Shown: piece by piece, positions 8,113-16,362 of the stretch
Layout of the letters: every line of letters begins with the position of its first letter
Numbering within the stretch: position 1 is the stretch's first letter
Origin: Bacteroidota bacterium
Lineage (GTDB): Bacteria; Bacteroidota; Bacteroidia; Palsa-965
Direction of reading: 5' to 3'
Assembly (NCBI GenBank): GCA_020402865.1
Contig: JADBYT010000010.1
Span: 243,413 to 307,412 of the forward strand
DNA: 64,000 bases
Notes under the pieces: model-generated
Databases searched by the model: none
What the model was told of the DNA's origin: nothing
What the model saw: the letters and a program-made list of their open reading frames with translations, nothing else
Made by a program: the position numbers and the translations under genes

Positions 8113-9333
8113 ATGAACGATCTTCTTAGCGCCTACGAAAACAAGCAACCCGAAATTGTTTTTGAATGGAAAGATGCCGAAACCGAAGCTCAGGGCTGGG
8201 TGGTAATTAACTCACTGCGGGGCGGGGCGGCCGGTGGCGGCACGCGCATGCGCAAAGGTCTCGACCGCCGTGAGGTGGAATCGCTGGCAAAAACCATGGA
8301 AGTGAAATTCACGGTAGCCGGCCCTGCCATTGGCGGCGCAAAGTCGGGCATCAATTTCGATCCGGCCGATCCGCGCAAGAAAGGTGTGCTGGAGCGTTGG
8401 TTCAAAGCGGTAATGCCTTTGCTGAAAACATACTATGGCACCGGCGGCGATTTGAATGTGGACGAAATTCACGATGTAATTCCGGTCACCGAAAACCTCG
8501 GCCTGCTGCATCCGCAGGAAGGTGTGGCGCGCGGCCATTTCGGCGCCGATTCGGCCGGTTTACAGCACCGCATCAGCAACCTGCGCACAGGCGTGTCGAA
8601 AAAAGTAGATGATCTGCGTTTCGTACCTGCTGCCGGTTTTACGGTAGCCGACATGATTACCGGTTACGGTGTGGCCGAAGCAGTGCGCCACTACTATGCT
8701 CAATGGGGCGGCAGTGTAAGCGGCAAACGTGTGCTGGTGCAGGGCTGGGGCAATGTGGCTTCGGCAGCAGGCTACTACCTGGCGCAAATGGGTGCACGCA
8801 TTACCGGCATTGCCGACCGCGACGGCGGCCTGATTAACCGCGAGGGGTTTGATGCCGAAGCCGTGACCAAACTGTTTATGCAGAAAGAAGGCAATAAACT
8901 CCGCGCAGACAACATGCTTTCGCCTGAGCAGGTGCAGCAGGAAATCTGGAACTGCGGAGCCGAAATATTTATTCCTGCCGCAGCCTCACGTTTAGTAACG
9001 CGCGAACAGCTTGATGCCATGATTGCAAACGGCCTCGAAGTAATTTCGTGCGGCGCTAATGTGCCTTTTGCCGATCCGCAAATTTTCTTCGGTCCCACCG
9101 GCGAGTATGCTGATGAGCGCGTGAGTGTATTGCCCGACTTTATTGCCAACTGTGGCATGGCGCGCGTATTTGCTTATCTCATGCAGGAAAACGTGGCACT
9201 CACCGACGAAGCTATTTTCAACGATGTTTCGGCCACAATTGGTAGAGCACTTGCCAATACGCATGCAGTACATTCGCAAAAAACCGGCATTGCAAAAGCG
9301 GCTTTTGGTATTGCGCTCAAGCAATTGATGTAA
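8113..9333 (+). CDS. Glu/Leu/Phe/Val-family amino-acid dehydrogenase
   Basis: 406 residues from the ATG at 8113; the frame is open to 7951 but the extra 54 codons are Lys-rich, unlike the family, and lie upstream of the promoter-like element. The enzyme oxidatively deaminates an L-amino acid with NAD(P). Seen: GGAAGGGTRM, then AGPAIGGAKSGINFDP containing the conserved Lys77, GTGGDLNVDE, a Rossmann segment GKRVLVQGWGNVASAAGYYL, and IFIPAAASR. These are shared by glutamate and branched-chain amino-acid dehydrogenases; the specificity is not settled, as the motifs deviate from classical GdhA (GAKSG where GGKGG is usual). It sits 24 bp upstream of a MscS gene, possibly co-transcribed. Confidence 0.88.
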   Translation: MNDLLSAYENKQPEIVFEWKDAETEAQGWVVINSLRGGAAGGGTRMRKGLDRREVESLAKTMEVKFTVAGPAIGGAKSGINFDPADPRKKGVLERWFKAVMPLLKTYYGTGGDLNVDEIHDVIPVTENLGLLHPQEGVARGHFGADSAGLQHRISNLRTGVSKKVDDLRFVPAAGFTVADMITGYGVAEAVRHYYAQWGGSVSGKRVLVQGWGNVASAAGYYLAQMGARITGIADRDGGLINREGFDAEAVTKLFMQKEGNKLRADNMLSPEQVQQEIWNCGAEIFIPAAASRLVTREQLDAMIANGLEVISCGANVPFADPQIFFGPTGEYADERVSVLPDFIANCGMARVFAYLMQENVALTDEAIFNDVSATIGRALANTHAVHSQKTGIAKAAFGIALKQLM

Positions 9334-9357
9334 CTTACCGCAAGCAATCTGTAACCG

Positions 9358-10476
9358 ATGTTTGAGTATATCGCCCATAACTTTCAGGAATTCTCCGCGC
9401 AGAAAATTGCGGGCGAATATGTAATGGGCGATCTTATCGGGTTTGCCGGGGTATTGCTGCTTGGATTTTTGCTGAAGAAATTTCTGGCCAAACTGCTCAC
9501 GCGGCTGCTCTTCCGGCTGTTCAAAAAACGTGAATCAGAACGAGCCGGATTTGACGAGCTTTTCGAACTGCTGCGCAAGCCGCTGAATGTGCTGCTCATT
9601 TTGCTTACTGTTTACGGCGCTTTTCAGTTTATCGACTTCCCGCAAAGCTGGCACATGAAACCGGTTTCACAGGTGGGTGTGAAAATGGTGCTCGACAAAC
9701 TGATGCTGGTGGCGCTGATGGTTGCATTTACGTGGGCGCTCCTGCGGCTTACTGATTTTTTCGGACTGCTGCTACTCCACCGCGCATCCGGCACACACGA
9801 TGTAACCGACAACCAGCTGATTCCGTTTTTGCGCGAGTCGATAAAAGTGCTCATTTGCATCATGAGTTTCTTTTTTATTCTCGGCGCCGTTTTTCATGTA
9901 AATGTAGCCTCGCTGGTGGCCGGTCTTGGCATCGGTGGTCTGGCGGTGGCGCTGGCGGCAAAGGAAAGTCTGGAAAACCTGCTGGCTTCGGTGACTATTT
10001 TCCTCGACAAGCCTTTTGTAATTGGCGACCGTGTAATGGTTGACAACATTACCGGCAGTGTGGAGCGCATCGGTTTCAGAAGCACACGCATGCGCACCGA
10101 CGATCAGGAGTACGTAACCGTGCCCAACAAGCGCATGGTGGATAACCAAGTGTTTAACCTCTCGCAGCGCCCGGTAAGGCGTGTGCGGCTCAACATTACA
10201 CTTGAGCACAAGGCGCGTCCTGAGCAGATAAAACAAATACGCAATGCTATTCTCTCCCTTTTGCAAACCCATAAAGAACTGGTTAGCGAAGACAGTCGCG
10301 TACACTTTTTTGCAGTAACTGCCACTGGCTACGAAATACAGATCACCTATTTCATTAAGGTGCTTGATCCGGATCTTTACCTGAATGTGCGCGAAGAAAT
10401 AAACTTTGCCATTTACGATTTGCTGCAGAAAGAAAAACTGAATTATTCCTGGACGAACCCCAGTCCGGCCAGCTGA
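9358..10476 (+). CDS. MscS-family mechanosensitive ion channel
   Basis: 372 residues. Inner-membrane channel that opens under membrane tension to release solutes. Seen: several hydrophobic segments (about 25-45, 75-95, 110-135, 155-175) and the MscS pore helix and beta-domain signature: GLGIGGLAVALAAKESLENL (about 196-215), then DKPFVIGDRV and a C-terminal alpha/beta part. Larger than E. coli MscS (286) by one or two extra N-terminal membrane helices, which is common. Starts 24 bp after the dehydrogenase stop. Confidence 0.93.
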   Translation: MFEYIAHNFQEFSAQKIAGEYVMGDLIGFAGVLLLGFLLKKFLAKLLTRLLFRLFKKRESERAGFDELFELLRKPLNVLLILLTVYGAFQFIDFPQSWHMKPVSQVGVKMVLDKLMLVALMVAFTWALLRLTDFFGLLLLHRASGTHDVTDNQLIPFLRESIKVLICIMSFFFILGAVFHVNVASLVAGLGIGGLAVALAAKESLENLLASVTIFLDKPFVIGDRVMVDNITGSVERIGFRSTRMRTDDQEYVTVPNKRMVDNQVFNLSQRPVRRVRLNITLEHKARPEQIKQIRNAILSLLQTHKELVSEDSRVHFFAVTATGYEIQITYFIKVLDPDLYLNVREEINFAIYDLLQKEKLNYSWTNPSPAS

Positions 10477-10769
10477 TTTTTACCACTTATTATGCCGCTC
10501 CTGCCGTTTACAAACGGGCAGGCTCCTGCCTATAACATTGCGCAGACGGGCTGCGTTACACAAGCAGAAACACATTCTTCATCAACCCGTACGATCCTGA
10601 ATGAACTGAACCTTTACACTGTGATTACTGCTTCTGTTGTGCAATGAACGTCAACGCATCCCCTGACCGCACATTCCCCATACACAGCAGCAGCCATAAG
10701 TACCACAGACGCTCACCGGCCGGTGCAGCCACGACGTTCATTCAAAAATTAACGCTAAAAAGGATCGAC
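10477..10769. other. Intergenic region upstream of tonB
   Basis: No gene is supported. A hairpin can form between CTGCCGTTT (10501-10509) and AACGGGCAG (10513-10521), but it has no T-run. No good TAnnTTTG site was found, so the tonB promoter is unidentified. Confidence 0.5.
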
Positions 10770-11585
10770 ATGGACAACAAATTCGTCCTCTCCGACAGTT
10801 TCAACGAAGTAATCTTCGAGCACCGCAACAAAGCGTATGGTGCCTATCAGATGCGCCGCCGTTATGGCCGGCAAATGATAAGTGCTGCGCTCATTGCCAG
10901 CGGGCTTTTTATTGGTTTGTTTGTGTATGCGCATACGGCTATGGCCTATGAAACACCGCAACTACCCAAACCAAAAATTCCAACCCGCATCATTCAGGTA
11001 ACTGTAATTAAGGATGTGCCGCCCACTGAGCCGTTCAAGCCGCGCGAACAGCCCAAGCCTGAACAGCCCAAGCCCGACGTGCGTTATGCACCGAAAGCCT
11101 CGGCGCAGCTTACCTCTACGATTGATGTAACCTCCAAGCCGGTGGCTTCAATTCCCGACAACACTGCCGGCGGCAATCCGGGCGGAACAACTGGCGGCCT
11201 TGGCGGCGGCACACCCGAACCCGGTTGCGACGACTGCCCTCCTGCCCTGCTTCCCGAGCCCGAGCCTGCCGGCCCGGCCCCGATTCCTGACTGGGTGGAA
11301 GAAATGCCCGAAAACGCCGGACTATTCGGATACCTGATGAACAACTTACGCTATCCGGCAGATGCCCGTGAGCGCGGTGTGGAAGGCACGGTAATTCTGG
11401 AGTTCATTGTAAACAAAGACGGTTCGTTCCGCGATATTAAAGTAATTCGCGGTGTGTGTCCGTCTATCGACCGCGAGGCCATTCGGGTGGCGCAAAATAT
11501 GCCACGCTGGAAACCGGGCAAACAAAACGGCATGACTGTAGATGTGATTTGCCGGCAGCCCATTGCCTTCCGGTTAGCTAAATAA
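10770..11585 (+). CDS. tonB: TonB energy-transducing protein
   Basis: 271 residues from the ATG at 10770; the frame extends upstream to 10644 but the family start is the cytoplasmic motif around FNEVIFEHRNKAYGAY (residues 9-24), which is standard for Bacteroidota TonB. Then: one membrane helix (about 34-54), a Pro/Lys/Glu-rich periplasmic spacer (PREQPKPEQPKP), a Gly-rich linker with CDDC, and a C-terminal TonB domain (about 180-271) with LRYPADARERGVEGTV and a final QPIAFRLAK. It passes proton-motive energy from ExbBD to outer-membrane receptors. It is separated from exbB by terminator hairpins, so it may be its own unit. Confidence 0.9.
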   Translation: MDNKFVLSDSFNEVIFEHRNKAYGAYQMRRRYGRQMISAALIASGLFIGLFVYAHTAMAYETPQLPKPKIPTRIIQVTVIKDVPPTEPFKPREQPKPEQPKPDVRYAPKASAQLTSTIDVTSKPVASIPDNTAGGNPGGTTGGLGGGTPEPGCDDCPPALLPEPEPAGPAPIPDWVEEMPENAGLFGYLMNNLRYPADARERGVEGTVILEFIVNKDGSFRDIKVIRGVCPSIDREAIRVAQNMPRWKPGKQNGMTVDVICRQPIAFRLAK

Positions 11586-11594
11586 ATGCTTCCT

Positions 11595-11643
11595 GTCTGC
11601 GGAATATTCCCTTAAAGTAGTTTCCTTCCGCCGCAGACTTTTG
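11595..11643 (+). terminator. Hairpin with T-run after tonB
   Basis: GTCTGCGG (11595-11602) pairs with CCGCAGAC (11631-11638), followed by TTTTG. The loop is long (28 bases), so this is the weaker of two tandem candidates. Confidence 0.4.
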
Positions 11644-11644
11644 C

Positions 11645-11680
11645 AAAACCTTCAGGGTGGTTCCAGCCCTGAAGGTTTTT
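11645..11680 (+). terminator. Intrinsic terminator after tonB
   Basis: AAAACCTTCAGGG (11645-11657) pairs fully with CCCTGAAGGTTTT (11667-11679) over a nine-base loop, ending in a T-run. Confidence 0.8.
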
Positions 11681-11899
11681 GCATTTGGGGGCGGATGTAA
11701 ACACTGCGGTGTTGAAAATCGGGGAAGGTGTGCGGGCAGGAGCAGTTGCAGGTGCGATAATTTCGGGGGATGAATGAAACGGTGTGTGCAGTAAACTATT
11801 GTACAGCCGTTTATAATTCGCTCACAATGTTTGCAAAATAGCGTGCTACATACGAAACACGCTGTTTGTGCAGTTTATGCTAAAAGAAACGAACCAACT

Positions 11900-12613
11900 A
11901 TGCTGCTCAGTTTTCTTCTTCAGATTACACCTTCTGCCGGAAATGCGGCTGCAACAGCCACCACAACCACAACTCCGGCGCCAACGGCCACCATTGATTT
12001 AACCATCTGGGAGTTTATCGTGAAAGGTGGTATTATCATGTTGCCGCTGGGTTTGCTGCTGCTGCTCACCATTTATTTTTCCATTGAGCGGTTAATTGTA
12101 ATCAGCAAAGCCGCGCGGGTTGACCGCACGTTTATGCCCAACATCCGCGACATGCTGCTTTCGGGCCGCATTGAATCGGCCAATGAGCTTTGCAAAGTAA
12201 AGAACACACCCGAAGCCCGTGTAATTGCCCGCGGACTCAGCCGCCTCGGCAAGCCCTCGCGCGAGATTGAAGTGGCCATGGAAGCAACAGGCCGTCAGGA
12301 AATTGCGTTTGCCGAAAAACGATTGCACTATCTCAGCCTCATTGCACGTGTGGCGCCCATGCTTGGATTTATCGGTACGATTATCGGTGTGGTGAAAATC
12401 TTCTTCGATATTTCAAACTCAGGTGATATTTCGATTGAAACCATTTCGGGTGGTCTTTACACCAAGATGGTGGCCTCCGGCGCAGGACTTTTTGTAGGTA
12501 TTATCGCCTTTATTTTCTACCACCTGCTCAACAGCATGGTGGATAAAATTGGCCGCAATCTTGAACGTTCGAGCCTTGCGTTTCTTGATCTGATGCATGA
12601 ACCGGCAAAATAA
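11900..12613 (+). CDS. exbB: ExbB/TolQ/MotA-family proton channel subunit
   Basis: 237 residues from the ATG at 11900; upstream in-frame codons to 11831 do not look protein-like. With ExbD it forms the inner-membrane motor that energises TonB. Seen: a hydrophobic stretch at the N-terminus, a Thr/Ala/Pro-rich segment (TATTTTTPAPTA), three membrane helices (about 42-65, 148-172 and 193-214) and the MotA/TolQ/ExbB domain phrase IARVAPMLGFIGTIIGVVKI. Followed after 53 bp by exbD on the same strand. Confidence 0.92.
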   Translation: MLLSFLLQITPSAGNAAATATTTTTPAPTATIDLTIWEFIVKGGIIMLPLGLLLLLTIYFSIERLIVISKAARVDRTFMPNIRDMLLSGRIESANELCKVKNTPEARVIARGLSRLGKPSREIEVAMEATGRQEIAFAEKRLHYLSLIARVAPMLGFIGTIIGVVKIFFDISNSGDISIETISGGLYTKMVASGAGLFVGIIAFIFYHLLNSMVDKIGRNLERSSLAFLDLMHEPAK

Positions 12614-12666
12614 CCCGAGGTTATTTTCTGCTTTGTTGAATTTCTGATTACAAAATTAACCAGCAC

Positions 12667-13065
12667 ATGAATCTCAGTCGCCGCCATAAAGAATCAGCCG
12701 AGGTATTTACTGACTCGCTCAGTGATATCATGTTTTTTCTGTTGTTGTTTTTCATCATCCTCTCCACGCTGGTTAACCCGAACGTAATTAAGCTGAGTTT
12801 GCCAAGTTCAAAGAATCCGCCTGTGGTAAATACCGATGCGGTGAACTTACAGGTGGATGCCAGCCACAATTATTACATCAACAACGTACAGATCTCCTTT
12901 GCGGAAATGGAAACCGCACTTGCTGCCGAAACGAAAGCCAAAAACACCACCAATGTGATTTTGTTTATGGATAAATCACTCACCGTGCAGGATCTGGCCG
13001 ATGTGATGCAGGTAGGCTCAAAACTCCAGCTTAAAATGGTTCTTTCCACAAAAGCCGTAAAATGA
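12667..13065 (+). CDS. exbD: ExbD/TolR-family biopolymer transport protein
   Basis: 132 residues, the usual size. One membrane helix (about 18-36) carrying the proton-path Asp at residue 20 in SLSDIMFFLLLFFIIL, followed by a periplasmic domain. Works with ExbB. Its stop overlaps the start of the next gene as ATGA (13062-13065), indicating translational coupling. Confidence 0.92.
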   Translation: MNLSRRHKESAEVFTDSLSDIMFFLLLFFIILSTLVNPNVIKLSLPSSKNPPVVNTDAVNLQVDASHNYYINNVQISFAEMETALAAETKAKNTTNVILFMDKSLTVQDLADVMQVGSKLQLKMVLSTKAVK

Positions 13066-13886
13066 AAACCATTTCTCCCGACCTGCTGATTCCAACCGAG
13101 AAAAAAGAACCACATCTGATTTCGGCAGGTGTTACGTTGGCTATATTTTTCGCTTTACTGCTTTTCTTTATCTGGTGGAGCATACAGGTACCCAATCCGC
13201 CACTGCCGCCTGAACCCGAACCGATGGAGATTGAATTCATCGACCTGAATATCGGAGCCGGGGCTGGCGAAAACTCAAGCAATCCGGGAGGTCAGTCGAT
13301 GGGCAATTCGGGTGAAGCGGGTTCGGAAGCTGCAGAACAGCCTGTTCCCAATCCGAACCCCACACCCGCCTCAAACGGTTCAATTACCGGCAACGAAGCT
13401 GATAATCCGCAGGCCAACAATGCCCCTCAGGCCAGTGCCGCGCTGCAAAATGCGCTGGCCGCGTTTAACAAAAACAAAGGCAAAGCCTCTATTAATGTAA
13501 CCGGTGGCGGGCAGGGTAATGATCCTTACGGCGGCGGCATTGGCGGCGGCAAAGGAAACGGCGAAGGGGATGGCGAAAATTCGCCCGGCGAGGGCGGTCC
13601 CGGACCAGGCGGAAGCGGCGGCACCGGCAAAGGCGTGCGCAAACTGCTTTCAAAGCCCGATGTAAAAAATCCGACGCTTGAAGAAGGCGTGGTGGCTGTG
13701 GATGTGTATGTGGACAAAAGCGGCCGTGTAGTGCGTGCCGAAGTGAACTCAGCCCGAAGCACCACGATTAACACCATTCTCCGCGCCACTGCCAGACAGG
13801 AAGCCACCAAGCTGGTGTTCAGTGCCGATGCCAGCGGCCCCAACCAGCTGCTTTTAACTATTGAATTTAACTTCACACTGAAGTGA
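13062..13886 (+). CDS. TonB/TolA-like energy transducer
   Basis: 274 residues. A short cytoplasmic N-terminus, one membrane helix (about 21-41), a Pro-rich segment (PNPPLPPEPEP), then a long low-complexity region rich in Asn, Gly and Ala, including a Gly-rich stretch around 145-190, and a C-terminal domain (about 198-274) with EGVVAVDVYVDKSGRVV and a final TIEFNFTLK, similar to TonB C-terminal domains. It differs clearly from the tonB gene upstream and lacks the FNEVIFEHRNKAYGAY motif. Coupled to exbD before it and to folC after it. It may serve Tol-like envelope functions or a subset of receptors; that is inference. Confidence 0.8.
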   Translation: MKTISPDLLIPTEKKEPHLISAGVTLAIFFALLLFFIWWSIQVPNPPLPPEPEPMEIEFIDLNIGAGAGENSSNPGGQSMGNSGEAGSEAAEQPVPNPNPTPASNGSITGNEADNPQANNAPQASAALQNALAAFNKNKGKASINVTGGGQGNDPYGGGIGGGKGNGEGDGENSPGEGGPGPGGSGGTGKGVRKLLSKPDVKNPTLEEGVVAVDVYVDKSGRVVRAEVNSARSTTINTILRATARQEATKLVFSADASGPNQLLLTIEFNFTLK

Positions 13887-15178
13887 CCTACCGGCAAACG
13901 CTGGATTACCTGTACAGCCGCCTGCCCATGTTTCAGCGGGTGGGTGCTGCCGCCTACAAAGCCGATTTGAGCAATACGCTGGCTATTTGTAAGGCGCTGC
14001 ATCATCCTGAGCAAAAGTTTAAAAGCATACACATTGCCGGCACCAACGGCAAAGGCTCCACTTCGCATCTGCTTGCGGCTGTGCTGCAGGCGGCCGGCTA
14101 CAAAACAGGGCTTTATACCTCGCCGCATCTGAAAGATTTCCGCGAGCGCATCCGCATAAACGGGCGTATGATTCCGCGCACACGGGTGGTGGCGTTTGTG
14201 CAGGAATCGAAAGCTGTTTTTGAGCAGATTGAGCCTTCGTTTTTTGAATGGACGGTGGGCCTTGCGTTCGATTATTTTGCGCGCGAGAAGGTGGACATTG
14301 CCGTGATTGAAACCGGCCTTGGCGGACGGCTTGATTCGACCAATGTAATTACGCCGCTGGCCTCTGTAATAACCAACATAAGCTGGGACCACGCCAATTT
14401 GCTGGGCGATACGCTTCAGAAAATTGCGGGAGAAAAGGCTGGCATTATCAAGCCGGGCATACCGGTAATTATCGGCGAAACGCAGCCCGAAGTGAAAGCC
14501 GTATTTGAGCAGAAAGCCCGCCTTGAACAATCGCCGGTGTTGTTTGCCGATGCGGTTTACAAGCTGCGCAATGTAAAGCAGACGCGCCGCAGGCCTGTTC
14601 AGCTTGTGTGTGATGTGGTGCGTGCGCGCAAAACTGTATGGAAAGAATTGCGCTGCGGGCTGCCAGGGCTTTATCAGCAAAAAAACATGGCTACGGTGCT
14701 GGCCGCGCTCGACAGTTTGCGTGCACAAGGCTTTCGCATAACAGATGCAGCCGTGCGCAAGGGCTTTGCTAAAGTAACGGAACTTACCGGCCTGCAGGGC
14801 CGCTGGCAGGTAATTGGCACAAAGCCATTAACCATAGCCGACACCGGCCACAACGAAGCGGGCATAAATGAAGTGCTGCGCCAGATCAAAGCTATGCCTC
14901 ACAGGCAGCTGCACATTGTATTTGGCATGGTAAACGACAAAGATGTGAGCAAAGTACTGAAGCTGCTGCCCATAAAGGCGAAGTATTACTTCTGTGCCGC
15001 CAAGCTGCCACGGGCACTTCCGGCGGCTGAGTTGCAGGTTGCAGCAAAACCATTTGCACTGGAGGGCCGCATCTATAAAAGTGTAAAACAAGCCGTTTCT
15101 GCCGCCCGCAAAGCAGCTGCTGCAAACGATTTGGTGTATGTGGGCGGCAGTACGTTTGTAGTTGCCGAAGCTATTTAA
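13883..15178 (+). CDS. folC: Dihydrofolate/folylpolyglutamate synthase FolC
   Basis: 431 residues. Ligates glutamate to dihydropteroate and extends the polyglutamate tail of folates in the cytoplasm. Seen: ATP loop IAGTNGKGSTSHLL with Lys57, YTSPHLKDFRERIRING, ETGLGGRLDSTN, SWDHANLLG and a Mur-ligase-like C-terminal domain with IADTGHNEAGI. The start is GTG, forming a GTGA overlap with the stop of the TonB/TolA-like gene; no ATG start nearby fits better. This makes folate synthesis part of the exbBD transcript. Confidence 0.94.
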   Translation: MTYRQTLDYLYSRLPMFQRVGAAAYKADLSNTLAICKALHHPEQKFKSIHIAGTNGKGSTSHLLAAVLQAAGYKTGLYTSPHLKDFRERIRINGRMIPRTRVVAFVQESKAVFEQIEPSFFEWTVGLAFDYFAREKVDIAVIETGLGGRLDSTNVITPLASVITNISWDHANLLGDTLQKIAGEKAGIIKPGIPVIIGETQPEVKAVFEQKARLEQSPVLFADAVYKLRNVKQTRRRPVQLVCDVVRARKTVWKELRCGLPGLYQQKNMATVLAALDSLRAQGFRITDAAVRKGFAKVTELTGLQGRWQVIGTKPLTIADTGHNEAGINEVLRQIKAMPHRQLHIVFGMVNDKDVSKVLKLLPIKAKYYFCAAKLPRALPAAELQVAAKPFALEGRIYKSVKQAVSAARKAAAANDLVYVGGSTFVVAEAI

Positions 15179-15240
15179 AAACGATATCCTACACAATTAC
15201 AATCACTTAGCCATAAATCGAAAAAAAATTTTGCTGATTT

Positions 15241-15271
15241 TTTGGAGATTAAAACATCAGCAGTATATTTG
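15241..15271 (+). promoter_or_regulatory. Promoter of tRNA-Val
   Basis: TTTG (15241-15244), 19 bp, TATATTTG (15264-15271): exact matches to both Bacteroidota promoter elements, ending 14 bases before the mature tRNA. Confidence 0.75.
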
Positions 15272-15285
15272 CAGCCCAATAACAC

Positions 15286-15363
15286 GGGAGCATAGCTCAG
15301 CTGGTTCAGAGCATCTGCCTTACAAGCAGAGGGTCACAGGTTCGAATCCTGTTGCTCCCACCA
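15286..15363 (+). tRNA. tRNA-Val (anticodon TAC)
   Basis: 78 nt with a full cloverleaf: acceptor GGGAGCA/TGCTCCC, D arm GCTC...GAGC, anticodon stem TCTGC/GCAGA with loop CTTACAA (anticodon TAC, reads GTA and related Val codons), T arm ACAGG-TTCGAAT-CCTGT, discriminator A and an encoded CCA. Confidence 0.97.
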
Positions 15364-15370
15364 CAAAACC

Positions 15371-15404
15371 AACGACTTACAAAGGAAACTTTGTAAGTCG
15401 TTTT
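15371..15404 (+). terminator. Intrinsic terminator after tRNA-Val
   Basis: A perfect 14-bp stem, AACGACTTACAAAG with GAAA tetraloop and CTTTGTAAGTCGTT, followed by TTTTG. Confidence 0.85.
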
Positions 15405-15429
15405 GCTTTGTACACAAAATGTGCACAAA

Positions 15430-15546
15430 ATGAAACGTCGTTTAAAAGCATTTTACGATAAATACCTCTACTACTTTCCGGACATCTGGCAATATCTCAT
15501 CATTATCGTGGGATTCACAATCTGCTGGTTGATTTTCGGACTGTAA
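15430..15546 (+). CDS. Possible 38-residue membrane peptide
   Basis: A short frame with ATG at 15430 and TAA at 15544. The product starts with a basic segment (MKRRLKAFYDKYLYYFPD) and ends in a hydrophobic helix (YLIIIVGFTICWLIFGL), the pattern of a small single-span membrane protein with an amphipathic N-terminus. It lies 26 bases past the tRNA terminator; no promoter or Shine-Dalgarno site stands out. I do not know a family. The ordered charge and hydrophobicity pattern makes chance less likely, but this remains uncertain. Confidence 0.4.
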   Translation: MKRRLKAFYDKYLYYFPDIWQYLIIIVGFTICWLIFGL

Positions 15547-15743
15547 GAACGACGGAGCAGGTTTATTTTTATGAATGATTACGGATCGTTTGCTTTCGTA
15601 GTAAGCCGTAATCAAAACAGCTCGCAGGTGTCAAAAGCACATATTTATTGAATACAAATTATACAACAATATTTTAGCTGCGATTTTCACTCATCGGAGA
15701 TTTTATAAACTCCATCCGGTTCAGATTTCCCATTGTCTAATTC

Positions 15744-15776
15744 TTTGGTAAGGACGCGAATAGCACTGTATTTTTG
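15744..15776 (+). promoter_or_regulatory. Promoter of the small lipoprotein gene
   Basis: TTTG (15744-15747), 21 bp, TATTTTTG (15769-15776), 20 bases before the ATG at 15796. Confidence 0.6.
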
Positions 15777-15795
15777 TTTCTGCAAATCACACCAA

Positions 15796-16248
15796 ATGAG
15801 TTTCGCCGGAAAGTTTTTACTGCCTTTTGCCGCCACGGTTATTACTGTATTTTCGATCAGCTACTCGGCCTGCCATGAAAGCAAGGCAGATGGTGCAAAT
15901 GAGACCGTATCAGCGCAGGTAAGGGGTGATTTTCAGAAATACGAGATAAAGATTGATGAGCTGGTGAAAATTCATGAAGAGCAGGTGAAACTGTTTACCA
16001 ACGACGTGGGGATGACCAGCAACAGTGAGGCGCTCGATTTGATTCAAAAACATAAATCGCTCATAGAAAAACACCAGAATCGTCTTGATTATCATCGTTT
16101 ACAGCTTTTACACGGGGATACGGCCGATACGGCCAAAGCCAATATCATCCTTAACGAGCTGAAAACCGATCTGGAACTTATTGCCAAAGATATGGATGCC
16201 GTGCGGGCAGACGCAGAGGGAGAAGCAAGTTTGAATATCAGACAATAG
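15796..16248 (+). CDS. Small putative lipoprotein, unknown function
   Basis: 150 residues from the ATG at 15796, chosen because a promoter lies directly upstream and because the N-terminus is then a hydrophobic export signal (FLLPFAATVITVF) ending in YSAC, a plausible though imperfect lipobox (Cys26). The remainder is strongly helical and charged, with EIKIDELVKIHEEQVKLF and LIEKHQNRLDYHRLQLLHGD, suggesting a coiled coil. I do not recognise a family. It probably faces the periplasm from one of the membranes. A terminator follows within 70 bp. Confidence 0.65.
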   Translation: MSFAGKFLLPFAATVITVFSISYSACHESKADGANETVSAQVRGDFQKYEIKIDELVKIHEEQVKLFTNDVGMTSNSEALDLIQKHKSLIEKHQNRLDYHRLQLLHGDTADTAKANIILNELKTDLELIAKDMDAVRADAEGEASLNIRQ

Positions 16249-16313
16249 ATACTGATATATCCGGGCAAGGGGGAACAAGTGTAGTTTTCATGGGTTTATG
16301 CTGTTCTCCTGGC

Positions 16314-16347
16314 AAACAGCCTCCGTTATGGGGGCTGTTTTGTTTTT
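16314..16347 (+). terminator. Intrinsic terminator before the kinase-gpmI unit
   Basis: AAACAGCCTCC (16314-16324) pairs with GGGGGCTGTTT (16330-16340; one T-G pair), followed by TGTTTTT. Confidence 0.7.
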
Positions 16348-16350
16348 GGG

Positions 16351-16358
16351 TACTTTTG
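16351..16358 (+). promoter_or_regulatory. -7-like element just upstream of the kinase start
   Basis: TACTTTTG ends only four bases before the ATG at 16363. If used, the transcript would start at or next to the start codon (leaderless). No -33 element is seen. Confidence 0.35.
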
Positions 16359-16362
16359 TATC

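Larger units (their letters stand above)
11586..11899. other. Intergenic region tonB / exbB
   Basis: The first 100 bp hold two hairpins with T-runs (listed separately). The remaining about 200 bp show no gene and no clear TAnnTTTG promoter, although exbB should have one here. Confidence 0.5.

Noticed and set aside
13526..14728. 400-codon open frame on the minus strand
   Set aside because: It lies antisense to the TonB/TolA-like gene and folC, both clear; its product is His/Arg-rich with no family features and mirrors their codon bias.
15162..15461. 99-codon frame across the tRNA gene
   Set aside because: It reads through tRNA-Val and its terminator and has no protein features.
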